Positions 32,841 through 44,720 of a DNA stretch of 64,000 nucleotides are shown here, piece by piece. How positions within the stretch are numbered: the first letter of the stretch is position 1; every line of letters begins with the position of its first letter. Origin of the DNA: Letharia columbiana (taxonomy: Eukaryota; Ascomycota; Lecanoromycetes; Lecanorales; Parmeliaceae). Below the pieces are notes generated by a model that was not told the origin of the DNA, ran no database searches, and saw nothing but the letters and a program-made list of their open reading frames with translations. The position numbers and the translations under genes are program-made. The stretch lies in assembly GCF_014066305.1 (NCBI RefSeq), contig NW_023501038.1, positions 434,001 through 498,000 of the forward strand. The letters are read 5' to 3'.

Positions 32841-33909
32841 TCACGCCAAAAGGTACCTCGCCGCATGCCCAACGTGGTCATCCGCAAACGTCGCCATCGT
32901 GAAGTAACTATGATCGTAACCGTCCTGCCACCGCACATTCACCTTCCCCTTCCCCTCGGCCGCTTCGACGAAGTTCTCGGGCAGGAGTTGGCCCTGTTTG
33001 TAGAAATTGTCGCTCGTGCCCTGGTACCGCACCGAACCGATTAGCGAAAGGAGCCCCTGCGTCCGTACTGTTAGCGGGGGAAAGGGGAGGGGGGGGAGCG
33101 TACGACGTCGATGAGGACATCCAACGGCTCCCCGGCCCACTTCTTCACCAGCTCCGTCGCGTCGTGCTCTGCCCACTTGGCCTTCTCGTCGTCGCCGAAA
33201 TAGCCTCCGAATGCTTTCCGGCCCCATTGGCACTTGCTCGGGTTGGCGATGGGGGCGAAGGCGGACACGGACTTGTATTTCCCCGGGTTCTTTAAGAACT
33301 ATCGGGGACGGTGAGGATCAGCGATGCACGCACGATACATCTCTCATGACACGCAAGGAAATGCTCACCAAAGTCAAAGCGCCGTGCCCGCCCATACTGT
33401 GTCCGAAGATGCTGATCCGCTCCGGATCCACTTGTTTGAAGTTGTCGAAAACGGTCTTGGGCAGCTCCGAGGTGATGTAGCTGTACATTTTGTATCCCTT
33501 GTTCCACGGGGATTTGGTCGCGTCGACGTAGAAGCCCGCGCCGCTTCCGAAATCGAAGGAGTCGTCTTCGCCTTGGATTTTCAGGCCACCTGGAATCCCG
33601 TTAGGCGTGGTTCCAGACCGAGCGAAGATCATGGGGTGCCATACGTGGGCTCGTGTCCGGGTAGAGCACCGCAATGCCCTTCTCACTCGCCGCATGCTGG
33701 AAGAATCCCTTCTCCGCCCCGTTGTCCCCAGTGCACGTCAAACCGGCCAGGTATATCAGGAGGGGCACTTTGTGGAGGGGATTGGTGGTGGTTTGAGGGG
33801 GCAAGTAGAGATTGAAAGCCATTTCGCAGTTGGTGGAGGAGGCATTGTGGGAGAGTTTGAGGAGCTTGCCCCCGAAGGATGCGATTGTTGCTTTGGTTTG
33901 TACAGACAT
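32841..33909 (-). CDS. S-formylglutathione hydrolase (esterase D family)
   Basis: Exons 33909-33645, 33589-33369, 33298-33104 and 33020-32841 give 286 aa, the usual length. The enzyme hydrolyses S-formylglutathione to formate and glutathione (EC 3.1.2.12), the second step of glutathione-dependent formaldehyde detoxification in the cytosol. The alpha/beta-hydrolase triad is visible: Ser153 in [11 protein letters not shown], Asp231 in GTSDNF, and His264 in GYDHSYF. The oxyanion-side motif [10 protein letters not shown] and PDTSPRG, the latter completed by the first splice, are family-specific. Introns are 55, 70 and 83 nt. Downstream of separase on the same strand, with 510 bp between them. Confidence 0.93.
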
Positions 33910-34419
33910 TGTTATTGAGGATGAGGATTGAGCATGTTGGACTGGAGAGAGCGAAGGTTAAACATATTTGATCTGAGGGAGTTGAAGTGTGACGTCGTTG
34001 TGTGGGGATTGCGGGGATACTTCCGCAGTCCAAAAGAGGGCAAAGTTCCCTTGTCTCTTTCTTCATCTCCAGGTTGCCATTCCATCATTCATGCAAATCG
34101 GAGAAAAGATTCTTTGGATGAGAAGAAATGAAAGGAAATCAAAACGAAAGAAAGAAAGCAAAAGAAAGCAAAGAAGAAAAGTATAGACTGTGGTAATGGC
34201 GAGACAGAGATTTAGACATAATGCTCCAACATGAGAAGGACGCGTCTCCTGCAATCCAACCAAGACCACCTTGCTCTTTCAATAATAAGTGAAAACAAAA
34301 GGCTAGAGACTTGGTAACTGTGACTGCCCACTGTGTGCTCCTGAGCTTACGCTCGTGATCTCTTATTGCCCAGTGCCATTGATGATTCCCACCCAATGCT
34401 CTTTACCCAATCTCGCTAA
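33910..34419. other. Intergenic region between separase and SFGH
   Basis: 510 bp; presumed 3' untranslated region of separase and promoter of SFGH. A purine-rich AAAGAAAG/AAAGCAAAG tract lies at about 34124-34180 on the plus strand (a pyrimidine tract with respect to SFGH transcription). No gene seen. Confidence 0.5.
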
Positions 34420-37400
34420 TCAACAAAGATACACAGGTACACCATACACGACAGGCGCTGCTCCATTTAGATACCTCAATATACAAGAATCTCGACCTTG
34501 CGCGACGGCCTGATCCAAAGATACTGCTTTGCTCTCATCCCTCCCAACCTTCTCAGCATTCTTGGCTCTGCCTTTGCCTTTTTGCTTCGCTCCTTTCTTG
34601 ACTGGACTGCTTGATAAAGGCGGCTGACGGCCTTCGAAAAGACCCCACTTTTCCAAAACGCTATGAGAAAAACGGTCGATGTCTTTGTCCGTCACATCCC
34701 AAAGCGTTGCTAGCATCGCAGGGCATCCAGCATGCATGTAGTTCATCGGCGTTCCGTAAGGCTCGAATTCCCCGGCTTCGGTCAGCGCTCCACTGCTACA
34801 GCCCATCAACAGAGCTACAGCACACTTGCCGAGTTTCTTAATGGTCCTAGACCGTATGTACTGCCCACCGCTACCATGTCCAAAGTACAGAAATATGTCG
34901 TTGCTCTCCAAGCAGGTCACCATTTCGGCCTCGGTAGGCTCTCGCTGAACGATGCATTCCCAGCCTGAAAGCTCCTGCAGGGGCTCTTCGAACTTGCCTT
35001 GGGTAGACGTCAGATCACCTCCTGGGTTCAGTACAGATGCTCCGTTCTTTCTACTGGCGTATATCCGGCCATCGGAACTTGTTGGATTCGGCTTTTGTTG
35101 TAGGATCCTATTCCTTAAGCATCCGAGAGAAGGCAGCCGAGACACAGCGTGATCTTTGATGCACGGCAGTGATTCCCATGGGAAGCAGTGGAGATGCTTG
35201 TCCAGAATGAGTATTGTATGCTTTTCCGACTCACTGCCTTGCTCGTTCTCAACAGCTTGGTGGTAGTGCCGAAGGGCATCGGTGATGTCGATCACAATCT
35301 AAAAGCAGTCAGCAGACGCAACTCAAGACTAGGAATCAGAGTGGGGTATTAACTGACTGAGTCGAAATCAACTTCGTCATAAGCGTTACGTTCGCCATTA
35401 AATTGCAGAATATCGACCACGAAGTACAGAAGATCCACCAAAGGCTCATCCAAGTCGTTAGAGTCGCTCGGATTTCCGAGGCCGACAAAAAGCTCGAGCA
35501 CGCGTAAATCTAGCGCCACGCGATTTGACTGGCCTCCCCGTCCCAATCTCTGCCGAGATGGTAGATGCTTATCCAAAATGTTCTGGAGTGATTGCTGAAA
35601 GCGTGACAAGAGAGCCGGATTCTGCGCCGTTTGTGAGAATACAGCTTTGAACCCCCCGAACCAAATGGTTTCCATATTGGTAAGAAGATCCTTCAACCTG
35701 GCATCAAGGGTAGCTCTTCTCTCCCACCACTCGGTCTTGGCTCCTTTACGGGACAGGTCTTGTGCACTATGGGCCGAAATATTGGCAAGACTGATAAGAT
35801 CTTGCAACTCCGCTTTTCCTTGATCATATCCAAAGGTTTCCTCATCCTGGTCTAAGGAATTGTGCCGATTTAGTGGAAGCCTTAGGATGAACGGTGTCTG
35901 ACCAGAGCGTAGTTTGGAAACGAGGATCTCATCTCGCTCCTGACTCAGAGTCATGGATACAACACGCCAATCCTGGGGTATGATGTCGATATATTCAGCT
36001 TGAAAGGTAGAAAGTTCGATTTTGTCATGCACCTGGGCTCTCTCTTGACCCTCAACTGCATTGTCGTTTGGCCAATCGAACGTATCTTTTCCGTTAGGCA
36101 ATTTGCACTCCACCTGAATAGCCAAAGATTCCCTTGTCATCGAAAGCATTCTGCCCACCTCTGCGAACACAAGTCAGTCTGCATTCTTCTGTCTTCGTGC
36201 TTATGATGACTCACCTAGAAAGTATGACAGAACTCCAGGTGGAATCGAAGCTCTTGAACTTGCCGACGAAACAGCAGATAGTACCATGAGTATCTTCCCA
36301 AGCACATCAGATATCTCATGCACAATTGCCGTAGAAGAGGAGGTCGTTGCTGATCGGAAGACATTACTTATTTCGTCTTGCGCAACACGAAGGAATTTAG
36401 CTTCATCCTTGGCCAGGGACAGGCTTCTGGGTTTGATCTTTCTCGCCAACGCCTTGCCTGTGGCACACTTTGAAAATGCAGCGCTTCTGCTCTTTGGAGG
36501 GCTGCTAGATTTATTCTGCTTATCCTGTCTGTCGCTATTACAGGATTTGATTGCTGGACACGATATGGTAGACTCGGGTATAACGCAGAAGACGGGGTCG
36601 CTGACGAAGTGCTCGAGTCCTTGGCGAAAGTGTACTCGTGATGCAAGTAGAGCTTGCAGCACTAGGTCCTGCTGGTCTCGAGTGTGAGCGTTTCTCTCGT
36701 TCAACAGCGAAGCGGCTGCTTCGAGACCGCCTTCAGACATCTTTGCATATATGCGCGCTCGAATAATCTCGCCTCTCATACGGTGCAAGGCAAACACCTC
36801 GACTGCCGGAGCTTCCTCCGGTGATGAGTTTGAAGAGTCACGTTGTGCGACTGACTTGCTCTGGGGCCTCTTCGAGATGCTCTGCTGTTGTCTTCTTTGA
36901 GGCGGTCGTGCCGGTTTAGCCCCTTGTAGAGTCAGTGCACTCATGTCGATCTCGAGAGTTGTTGCCGTTGAGCGCCTTTGGATTAAGCTGTCTACGAAGC
37001 TCTTTGCCACCAGATTCTCAATTGTCGATTCTGCAACGCCAATAGCAGATTTTCCAGCTCTCAATTCGCCCTGTTTGGTATGATGAGAAGCCAAAAAGAG
37101 CTGCAAAGACGCATAGTGTCGATCGCGCGGAAGTCCGGAGACTAGATTTTCTGCTTGCTGTACCAGCAACACACCTTCATCAACCCCTCCACTGCGGATC
37201 AAATAATTCCCAAGAAGCGCGGTGGTTTGACTGTTGAGAGACGCAGCCCCAACGGCTGTTGCAATCTTCTGCCCCTGTTGGAGGTAGTACCTTACTTCGG
37301 GATAAAGGCCACTATAGGAGAAGAGCAGGGACAGGTGATTGAGGCCGCGGACTATCCGAGGAACAAGGGTCCAGAATGCAACACCGGAAAGCATCGAATG

Positions 37401-40400
37401 GGACGTTGATGTATTCTCAGTAGAAGCAGCTATCGACAACTCCGACATGCCGTCTACCAGAGGGTCATTTTCGCTTTCAATTGGACCCTTCCGTATTGCT
37501 CCATCGACTCTGTTCTGACTCCGTTCTAGGATCGCCCATGATCGGTGACAATTTTTCACACATAATCGGGCGAAGAAGAGCGCCTTGGATGGTTGACCTT
37601 CTGCAGCCGCTAATAATGAATGAACGTAGTATGCATCCGCAGTCAATTGAGACAGGTCGCTCCAATCTTTGGACCTCATTCTTTCGGGTTTCTCTGTACA
37701 GGTACCACCATGAAGCAGCTCTTGGGCTCGCACCAGACTCTCCTTGCTGCTTGACGTTAGCAAATTCACATGTGGAGCGCAGAGGTTCTGACCAGGTCTT
37801 CAAATTCCCATTGGCAAGTGCGTACTCAGCGTATGATAGATGCCATCTCAGCTTGACCTTACCGAAAAAATCTGAGGCTTCAAGATACCTTTGCGCTTTG
37901 TGTAGGACGGAACCAGCAAGACCATTATATCCAAGCCTCACGTGCTGTAAGCCCAGTTCAGATAGCTTTGAGACTAGCGCTGAGCATGGCACCGATAATG
38001 CAGCTTGGTGAATTACGACCGCGATATTCAAGGCTGATACTCTGTACAAACCTAGTCCCTGCATTTCCAGGTACTCGCCCAACATCTCGAGCTGTACCAG
38101 CCAATCTGCAATGTCATATACCTGTGTTTGGAGCGAATCCCAGTCGACGATTGCTTGGACCAACTTTGACCACGATGTAATGACTGACTCCAGGTCCCCG
38201 ATATTGGGGACTCTTCGGCGCAGAGTGATGAGAAGGCATCGGCATGTGGTGAGGTGCGGTAGGAATCCCAATAAACCCATATCGAAATGAGCACCTGTTG
38301 CAGCTTCTGTGGGTTCCTCGAGCAATTTGTCTACGAGACTATTTCTAAGTGCTCCAGGAGCGGTCAGAAGTAAACGGAGCAAACGAACAACAACCCTGAG
38401 ACGTCGCACTGGGAATTTGTTTTGGTTGTACGTGGATAGCAATGACGTGCTTATGTCGTTCAATGCGTCGTAAGTTGTCGATAGTGAGCCTTGGACGTTT
38501 AGAGTTGTTAAGAGCGATACGAGTTGTTGCTCAAGCAGAACGCCACGTTCACTTGCAGAGAGCCCGTCTGCCTCGTAAAACGATTGTTGTCGAGAACCTT
38601 GATGAATAGCTTTCAACGCTGCCCTAGGATACGCCGATAGCTTTCGAGAAAGAGGCAGTAGCTCGCTATCTAGCTCAAGCACATACGGTATTGACTGGAT
38701 AGCTGCAGCTTCCATGGCTACCCGAAGGAGACCGGAATCAAGCTCAATATGAAGAGCTTCTTTGTATGAGTCCACGGCCTTCTTATAGTCTCGCATATCT
38801 TCGCAAAGCTGTCCCAACTTTTCGAGCTTCAAAGGTAGAGACCCTGCCAGCTTTTCGCACAACGGACGATCTCGGATAAATTCGATTGACACCAGGAGAC
38901 ATTCCTTGCAGGATTTCGCGTCTGTTGCCCCTCGCTTCATACACAGGTAACGGTACCAGTAAGCATTAGAGATTGATATAGAGAAGGACGAAGCTCGAGT
39001 GTCCTCGCCGGTAGCGCGAACTTCATTCGCATTAGAGTCTGCGATACTCGATGCAAGTCTAGAGCAGTCTTGAAGCCCTATATCTAGAGATTTCCAGATT
39101 CCGGCTTCCGAGTCAGCAGAGAGCCGAGCCATTGCCACGACTGATTCAATGGTTGGGGTTGCAAATCTAGCTGCCAGTCTCCTTCGCTGATCACGGCGCA
39201 CTGTGGTCTTCTCATGCCCTCCTAGGATATTACCACTACCGACATAACGGACTAAGAACCTAGCACATAACAACACGATATTTGAGCATTCATTGACGAG
39301 CGCGGAATGAGCTCCTATCGCCTTGGCTTTCGATGACTTGTGGCTGTCCTGGACAAAAGAGAACGCGGATCTTCTAAGGCTAGCAACGGCTAATAGGAGC
39401 TCATCCAAATCTGCACATTCACCCTGCAGGTCGCCTTCAAGGCTTCTGGCAGCACCTCTCAACACAGCAATGAGCTTATCGCTAGGCTCAGAGTCCAGCG
39501 ATCGAAGTTCAAGGCTGGCCAATCGACAATTTGTGTCGCATAACTGCGTCTGTGATAACGCACTTTCGGAGGCGCATTCTCTTGCCGTCCTGACCCAGCG
39601 AACAGCCTGGGAATATTGCGAGCTTTCTTGGGCTGATTCTGCCAACATTTGATAGGTCTTGAACAGGATTTCTTCCCGAAATCCCTTCACCCTCTGAACG
39701 CATTCTTTGATAACCTCGAGGGCGCTTTTTGCGATTTCATACTTCTCCACTTTGGTCAATTTTGAGCGACCGCTGAAGATGGCTAAACATCGACAAAAAG
39801 GTTCGACAATCTCTTTCGCAATATCGCTTTGGTGACCCGAGATCTTCCACCACGTTGAGCGTACCTGGAAAGCCAAGAGTTGGATTTGAAAAGTGATATC
39901 TGGAGATACATTGCTGCCAGGCGCAAGCGACTTGTAGTCGTCTTCCAAAGAGATAGTGGGGCACAATGCTATAAGTGCTTGAGCAAGAGACTCCAATTGT
40001 TGGGCAACTTTTTCTTCGGACCCAGGCACATTCGATTCGAGTTGTCGCTGGATGAGGTTCGCCGGAGAATGTGGTACCCTGAATTGTAGGTGCTGGAAGG
40101 CGTTTTCTGTAGCGGAAGCGTCTCTTCTTAATCGGAGAATCTTTAGCACTTGCAATTGTGTCGTGACGATTAAGGATAAAAGCTGTCCCCTGGCACTGGT
40201 GTTCCGGAATCTCAGCATCTCAGCCAGCGTCTCGGTCTTGGGATCTGATTTCTCTTCCTCTTTCCAGAGACCCGCAGAAGCAGCAGTGCCCTGATCAGAT
40301 GACGCAGCCTTAGAAATTTCAAGCCGTCTCTTGAGAATTCGAAGTTCCCGTAAAGCAATGTCGTCAAAGCCCAAAGCTAACATCTTGGCGATCAAGGCAG

Positions 40401-41067
40401 ACATACCACTTTCCAATTGCAAATAAGGCGACGCGGTCGAAGACTCTTTCTGGCATTGAAGAGAGCGGAGAGTAGCAAATGCAACACGCGCGCATTCCGC
40501 CTGAGCTCTCAGACCGTCCATTGTTTGCTTCATCGAAGCTGTGGATGATGAGCGTCGAGAACGATTGTGTTTGCCGGGCGAGTTGGCCAGTCGATTGACA
40601 CATAATGACTGTAAAGGTGTCTGGCTTCGCGATTCGAGTCCATTGGAAAAGGAGGAACTCGACAAAGATCTTGCAAGTGGTTTTCTTTTGGCCTGCGTAA
40701 CCTTTCTTGCTGGAGGATCCTTGATAGCGTCGGTGAGGGACTTCAAAGTCGCATTTACAACCTCTGTTGCAAGAACCAACTTATCCTGCGACTGTATTTG
40801 ATCAGATTGTTCTCCCGGGACTTCGAGGATAGTGACTGCAGGCCGTTTCCCGGCCCGCGCGACAGCAGCTTTCACTGGTCGAGCTAAGGATCCTTTCCCT
40901 TTTGGCGGCGGAACATTGGCGGATGGCTTCTTTTGCTGGAGAGCAGGACTCAAGGTAGGCGCAAGGAAGGACCGCAACGATTCTACTGTTGCAGAGGTAC
41001 ATGCTGTGGTTGAAGCTACTGCACGTTGGATATTTGCTGCGCGTGCTGGCAGCTCCTTTCGGGTCAT
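34420..41067 (-). CDS. Separase (peptidase C50)
   Basis: Exons 41067-37793, about 37746-36215, 36160-35358 and 35298-34420 give about 2162 aa, normal for fungal separases (yeast Esp1, Aspergillus BimB). Separase cleaves the cohesin kleisin at anaphase onset. The first ~1600 residues are a helical repeat region of TPR-like segments. The C-terminal caspase-like domain has the catalytic His in IFLYFGHGSGGQYIR (about His2011) and the catalytic Cys in ALLMGCSSGAL (about Cys2037). MLATLWDVTDKDIDRFS is also typical. The frame change at 37793 is explained by a 43-46 nt intron with a CTAAC branch site, not a frameshift. The start MTRKELPARAANIQ was chosen over an upstream ATG at 41139 because it fits family N-termini. 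Divergent from the gene at 41322. Confidence 0.93.
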
Positions 41068-41321
41068 CGTAAAATTGCGTCTATGTATTCTAGCAAGCAG
41101 CAGTACTGGATTAGCACGCAAGCCATAGTCATACTCCAAGATGCTGCATATCAGTGTTGCAGAAGCTGAATTGACGGAGGCTCAAAAACGAGTAAACAAT
41201 GCGGCAATTAAGCTTTTCGGGAAAGTCGCGCTTCCCGGTCCCGACGTTCCGAACTAGGAAGTAAGAAGTAAAGTATTAAGTCTTGCCACTGTCTTATAAT
41301 TGAGCAGACACAATATTTACA

Positions 41322-42027
41322 ATGTCTACTACGTTGACTTGCCAGCGTCTGACTGCTGTGTATAGATCGTCGCCCCATCATTTATCATTCTATCTGTTAC
41401 GACCAGTCAATCTCTCGCGTTTCCAAAACTGCCGAACATATGCTTTACCACGTGTTGCCCAACCCTCCGTATGGCACTCAATCATTCCAAAGGCTTTCCG
41501 AAGCCCGGAGACCTCGCGAGTACCAGCCAAGCCTCAGCGTTCGAAGGACTGGAACCCCGCAACATTTTTCATCTGCATCTTCCTCATCATCGGGTCAAAC
41601 GCTATTCAAATGCTCACACTGAAGAACGAGTACTCGACTTTTAGCCGGAAAGCTGATGCCAAGATCAATCTGCTGAAAGATGTTCTGGATCGAGCGCAGC
41701 GTGGGGATAACGTGGATGTTGAGAAGGTTTTGGGCACTGGAGACGAGGAGCAGGAGCAGGAGTGGAGAGACGGTAAGTGGCTACACGAGCTATCCCTGAT
41801 GGTCCTGCGAAGCTCATATCCGAGTATCAGTATTACGCAATGTTGCAGAAGTAGACCAACTGTGGCAAGCCAAGGACCGCAAACGGGGGGGAAGTGGGCG
41901 GCCAAAAGAGCAGGAGCTGGACGCCGAAGCAGATGGTGCTGACAAGGTCGCTGAACAGGGGGCTGCTGGCGATATTGATTCAAAACCTCAATCCAATGTC
42001 GCCAAGAGACCTCCGGGCTTCTACTGA
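41322..42027 (+). CDS. Mitochondrial single-span membrane protein, DUF5321-like
   Basis: Exons 41322-41772 and 41831-42027 give 215 aa. The N-terminus is basic and Ser-rich without acidic residues for ~60 positions, as in mitochondrial presequences (TYALPRVAQPSVWHSIIPKA). One membrane span, NPATFFICIFLIIGSNAIQM, follows at about residues 78-98. A coiled-coil-like helix (STFSRKADAKINLLKDVLDR) and the conserved VEKVLGTGDEEQEQEW come next; after the intron DQLWQAKDRKR leads into an acidic tail ending KRPPGFY. I associate this layout with the fungal family DUF5321, but the name is from memory. The role is unknown; an inner-membrane assembly factor is a guess. A 254-bp region separates it from divergent separase. 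Confidence 0.8.
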
Positions 42028-42723
42028 GCACACGCAACAATGGTATCTGGCAGACTTTACGCCTGCGGCTCAAGCATTGCACGCTATCAGACCGGTTGAA
42101 TTACATCAGGTCAAACAAAGTGTGCTTTGACCCTGGATTACTATAGTTCTATATCGGTATGTATTAAAGCATCCAGACATTTTCTCTTTCTGGCGAAAGC
42201 TGACTTGTTGAAGAGATATAGTGATTCTGGACGTGCGATTGAGTAAAGGATCCTATTTTTGGATTACCAGGAAACCTCCGATGATTTGCCAGCTACTATG
42301 ATAAGACAAAGACTATGGAGAATGTCACTCAAAACACCAAGTCACGCGCGAAGGGACAAGAGCAAATGAGGGGAGTTGCCCCATGAAGTCTTGGATTGTG
42401 GTAGTGGAAGAAGCGATGCGATGGAAGCCCGGCAGCGTGGGAGATAGTCCCGTGGACAACTCGGGACATGCTTGGAAGCAGCAGCAAGTAGGTGAATGAA
42501 GGGACATGCACTCTAGAAATGGCAATTGATGTGGCTGGGCAACGCGGAGAAGGTTGCGCAGATTCAATGGTTTGCGCTCCAGGTCCTGACACTTCTAATA
42601 TAGAATTCTGTTTGAAGCAGTGCACGATTGGGTATAAAATCTCCCGCATCCATGCTGAATGCAAAAATCCGTAGAACAACAAATCGACCATTCTTCCTCC
42701 GCACCTCCAATTCTCCTACCGCG
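42028..42723. other. Intergenic region between convergent genes
   Basis: No gene recognised; both neighbours end here. Minus-strand frames up to 120 codons (42329-42691) have no motif. Confidence 0.45.
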
Positions 42724-43227
42724 TCACCTCTCCCCTCCCTTCCTCTTCCCACTCTTTTCCTTCTCCTGCCTCACTCCCTTCGCCTCTCCCTTCGCCTCGG
42801 CCTCCAGCCCATACCCACTAATCAAATCCATCAAATTGTCCTCCTTCTCCTCCGGCTCCCTCCCCCCTTCCGCACCACCCTCCATCCCATCCTCCTCATC
42901 CTTCTCCTCCATCCTCGCCGCATCCCACCCCCTCCCAAATTTCTCCCTAAACGCCCTCAACTTGCCCGCCTCGTCGGCCTCGATGTTCAGCATTTTCTGG
43001 CTCGAAGGGTTCCAGAGCAGCGTGTTGCGCGTGTCCTTTGTGGATACGTAGACCGGGGCCGGGGAGGTGGTGCGGTGGGTGTAGGTGCTGCCGTCGGAGA
43101 GGGTGACGAGCTGGGTGAAGGTGTAGGGGCGTTTGGGCCGGCGGATGAGGGTCGCGTGGCGGCATTGGGTTTGGGGGATTGAGGGGGAGGGGAGGCAGGC
43201 GCGGCGGAGAGGGGTGCTGAGAGACAT
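42724..43227 (-). CDS. Mitochondrial large-subunit ribosomal protein bL31m
   Basis: Single exon, 167 aa from ATG 43227; the frame is open upstream but this Met fits the presequence (MSLSTPLRRACLPSPSIPQT). The mature part begins RHATLIRRPKRPYTFTQLVT, followed by SDGSTYTHRTTSP, YVSTKDTRNTLLWNPSS and RAFREKFGRGWD, which is the fungal bL31m pattern (yeast Mrpl36). It forms part of the central protuberance of the mitoribosome. The C-terminal 60 residues are Glu/Lys/Gly-rich and variable. Confidence 0.92.
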   Translation of the reverse strand: MSLSTPLRRACLPSPSIPQTQCRHATLIRRPKRPYTFTQLVTLSDGSTYTHRTTSPAPVYVSTKDTRNTLLWNPSSQKMLNIEADEAGKLRAFREKFGRGWDAARMEEKDEEDGMEGGAEGGREPEEKEDNLMDLISGYGLEAEAKGEAKGVRQEKEKSGKRKGGER

Positions 43228-43439
43228 TGTTGCGGTTTTATTTTCTTCCTTGATGCGAGGGTGGATGGTGGTTGAGCGTTCAAGCTTGTGGAGACGTCGT
43301 GGGACTAGTGCCGAAATTTGCTCTCCGCAAATCAAGACGATTTCAAAAATCACCACCTCGCCATCGATCCCAGCTTCCTTGATCCTAATTCTCACATCAC
43401 AACTTCCCGGATTCTTGTTTTCCTCCTCCTGTCTCCAAC

Positions 43440-43589
43440 ATGACTCCCTTATCCCCAAAATCATCTCTCCGCCGCCCCGGACTCCATAACCTCATCGCCG
43501 CTCCCAAGCCCAAGCCCAGCGCCGACCCATTCATGAGCAGACGCTCCCATCACGCTCTTCTATCCCTCCCTCAGCTTTGGTGTATCTGA
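43440..43589 (+). CDS. Possible 49-aa small protein or first exon
   Basis: A short frame, MTPLSPKSSLRRPGLHNLIA.. to ..LLSLPQLWCI, starts 212 bp from and divergent to the bL31m gene. Its GC-rich, Pro/Lys/Ser composition resembles a coding first exon and contrasts with the AT-richer sequence after it. There is no clear downstream exon. It may be chance. Confidence 0.3.
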   Translation: MTPLSPKSSLRRPGLHNLIAAPKPKPSADPFMSRRSHHALLSLPQLWCI

Positions 43590-43840
43590 TTTCTAACCCT
43601 TTCAATATTTATCATACTTATTACCGTCGCCCTCGAAATGTTTAACTACCAGAAATTATCTTCTTCAAAGGTAGCTTGCTACTTTATATACGCCACGCAC
43701 AAGTCAGATGAGGAGGAGGAGGGAATTGGGTGATGAGTTCTACTTTCGAGATCTGTGACCCTGGATTTGGAGGAGGAATGAATGGGCTGTATGGTCGTGG
43801 ATATACATTTGGGGTGAAAGACACTAAGTGAAGGGTGTGA

Positions 43841-44191
43841 CTAGGTATAAAAGTGAGACGAAGGTAGTTTGGCATGGTCAGTCTTCAACATTGTTTTTGA
43901 TAAAATCATAGGGTGATGATGGTTTAAATTGGTACATAGATTTTTGAACGGAAGAGTTGAGTCTAGAAACCAAAGAAGGGAGGAAGATAGTGTACAATTA
44001 GTTGAAGGGAGAGGGGATTCGCTGAAGAGCACATCTCTAGAGGCAAAGGAGATGATATAGATCAAACGAGATTTGGTTGCTAACATTGGTACAATGTCCT
44101 TCTGGCTCGTGAAGAACAATGACTCAACACCAGAGCGAAGCATGTTTATCAACCCCTCCCCTTCAGAATATCCTTCGATCTCCTTCGCCAT
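43841..44191 (-). CDS. Possible hypothetical protein (116 aa)
   Basis: The minus-strand frame from ATG 44191 reads MAKEIEGYSEG.. then ..SGVESLFFTSQKD. Upstream, in the same frame, another ATG at 44302 begins MTNTTTRTSEPAKIDKATFK but a TAA at about 44209 separates the two. The upstream and downstream pieces read like one N-terminal region, so this may be a gene broken by one nonsense change, or one with a small intron. The C-terminal half (..NLNHHHPMILSK..) is not convincing. No family recognised. Confidence 0.3.
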   Translation of the reverse strand: MAKEIEGYSEGEGLINMLRSGVESLFFTSQKDIVPMLATKSRLIYIISFASRDVLFSESPLPSTNCTLSSSLLWFLDSTLPFKNLCTNLNHHHPMILSKTMLKTDHAKLPSSHFYT

Positions 44192-44302
44192 GGTCTTACA
44201 CCTTTACGCAAATGCCGTAGATAGAATACTAGACTCCTTCTTGAAGGTAGCTTTGTCGATTTTGGCAGGCTCGGAGGTTCTGGTAGTCGTGTTGGTCATA
44301 AG

Positions 44303-44720
44303 TTGAAAATATTCCCGGATTGCTCTTGGCGCAAGCCACCTCGCCAGCACCTAGTCCTCTCGAAAACCTATCCGGTCTCCACTGACTAGTCGTTCTCCTC
44401 TGTCTCGGGCCTGTTCCTTTGAAGGACCCTCCCCCTCATCATCTCAGTCGATTCCGAGAGAAGGATATGCGTTCATACCTGGAGTATGACACGAAAAGCC
44501 CAGATCACCCGTCCCTTCATCCTTGCCCACATTGCCTACATTGCACCAGCCAATCAAGCCCGGGAGCCGGAAACGGCTCGGATGCCGAGCTCGTTGTTGC
44601 CGCTAATGACAAGGCAAGAAACCCTTCCTAGTTTCAATCTTGGTCCGATCGCGAACGGTTGGACTACGACCTTGATTTCGGATCACAGACGAGGTCTTGA
44701 TGGCGAAAAAGCACCTCAGT
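44303..44720. other. Short intergenic region, nothing recognised
   Basis: No coding frame with recognisable features. It separates the housekeeping block from the NLR pseudogene. Confidence 0.4.

Noticed and set aside
37746..37793. Apparent frameshift in separase
   Set aside because: A 43-46-nt intron with CTAAC branch site restores the frame and gives a family-like sequence; everything downstream is intact.
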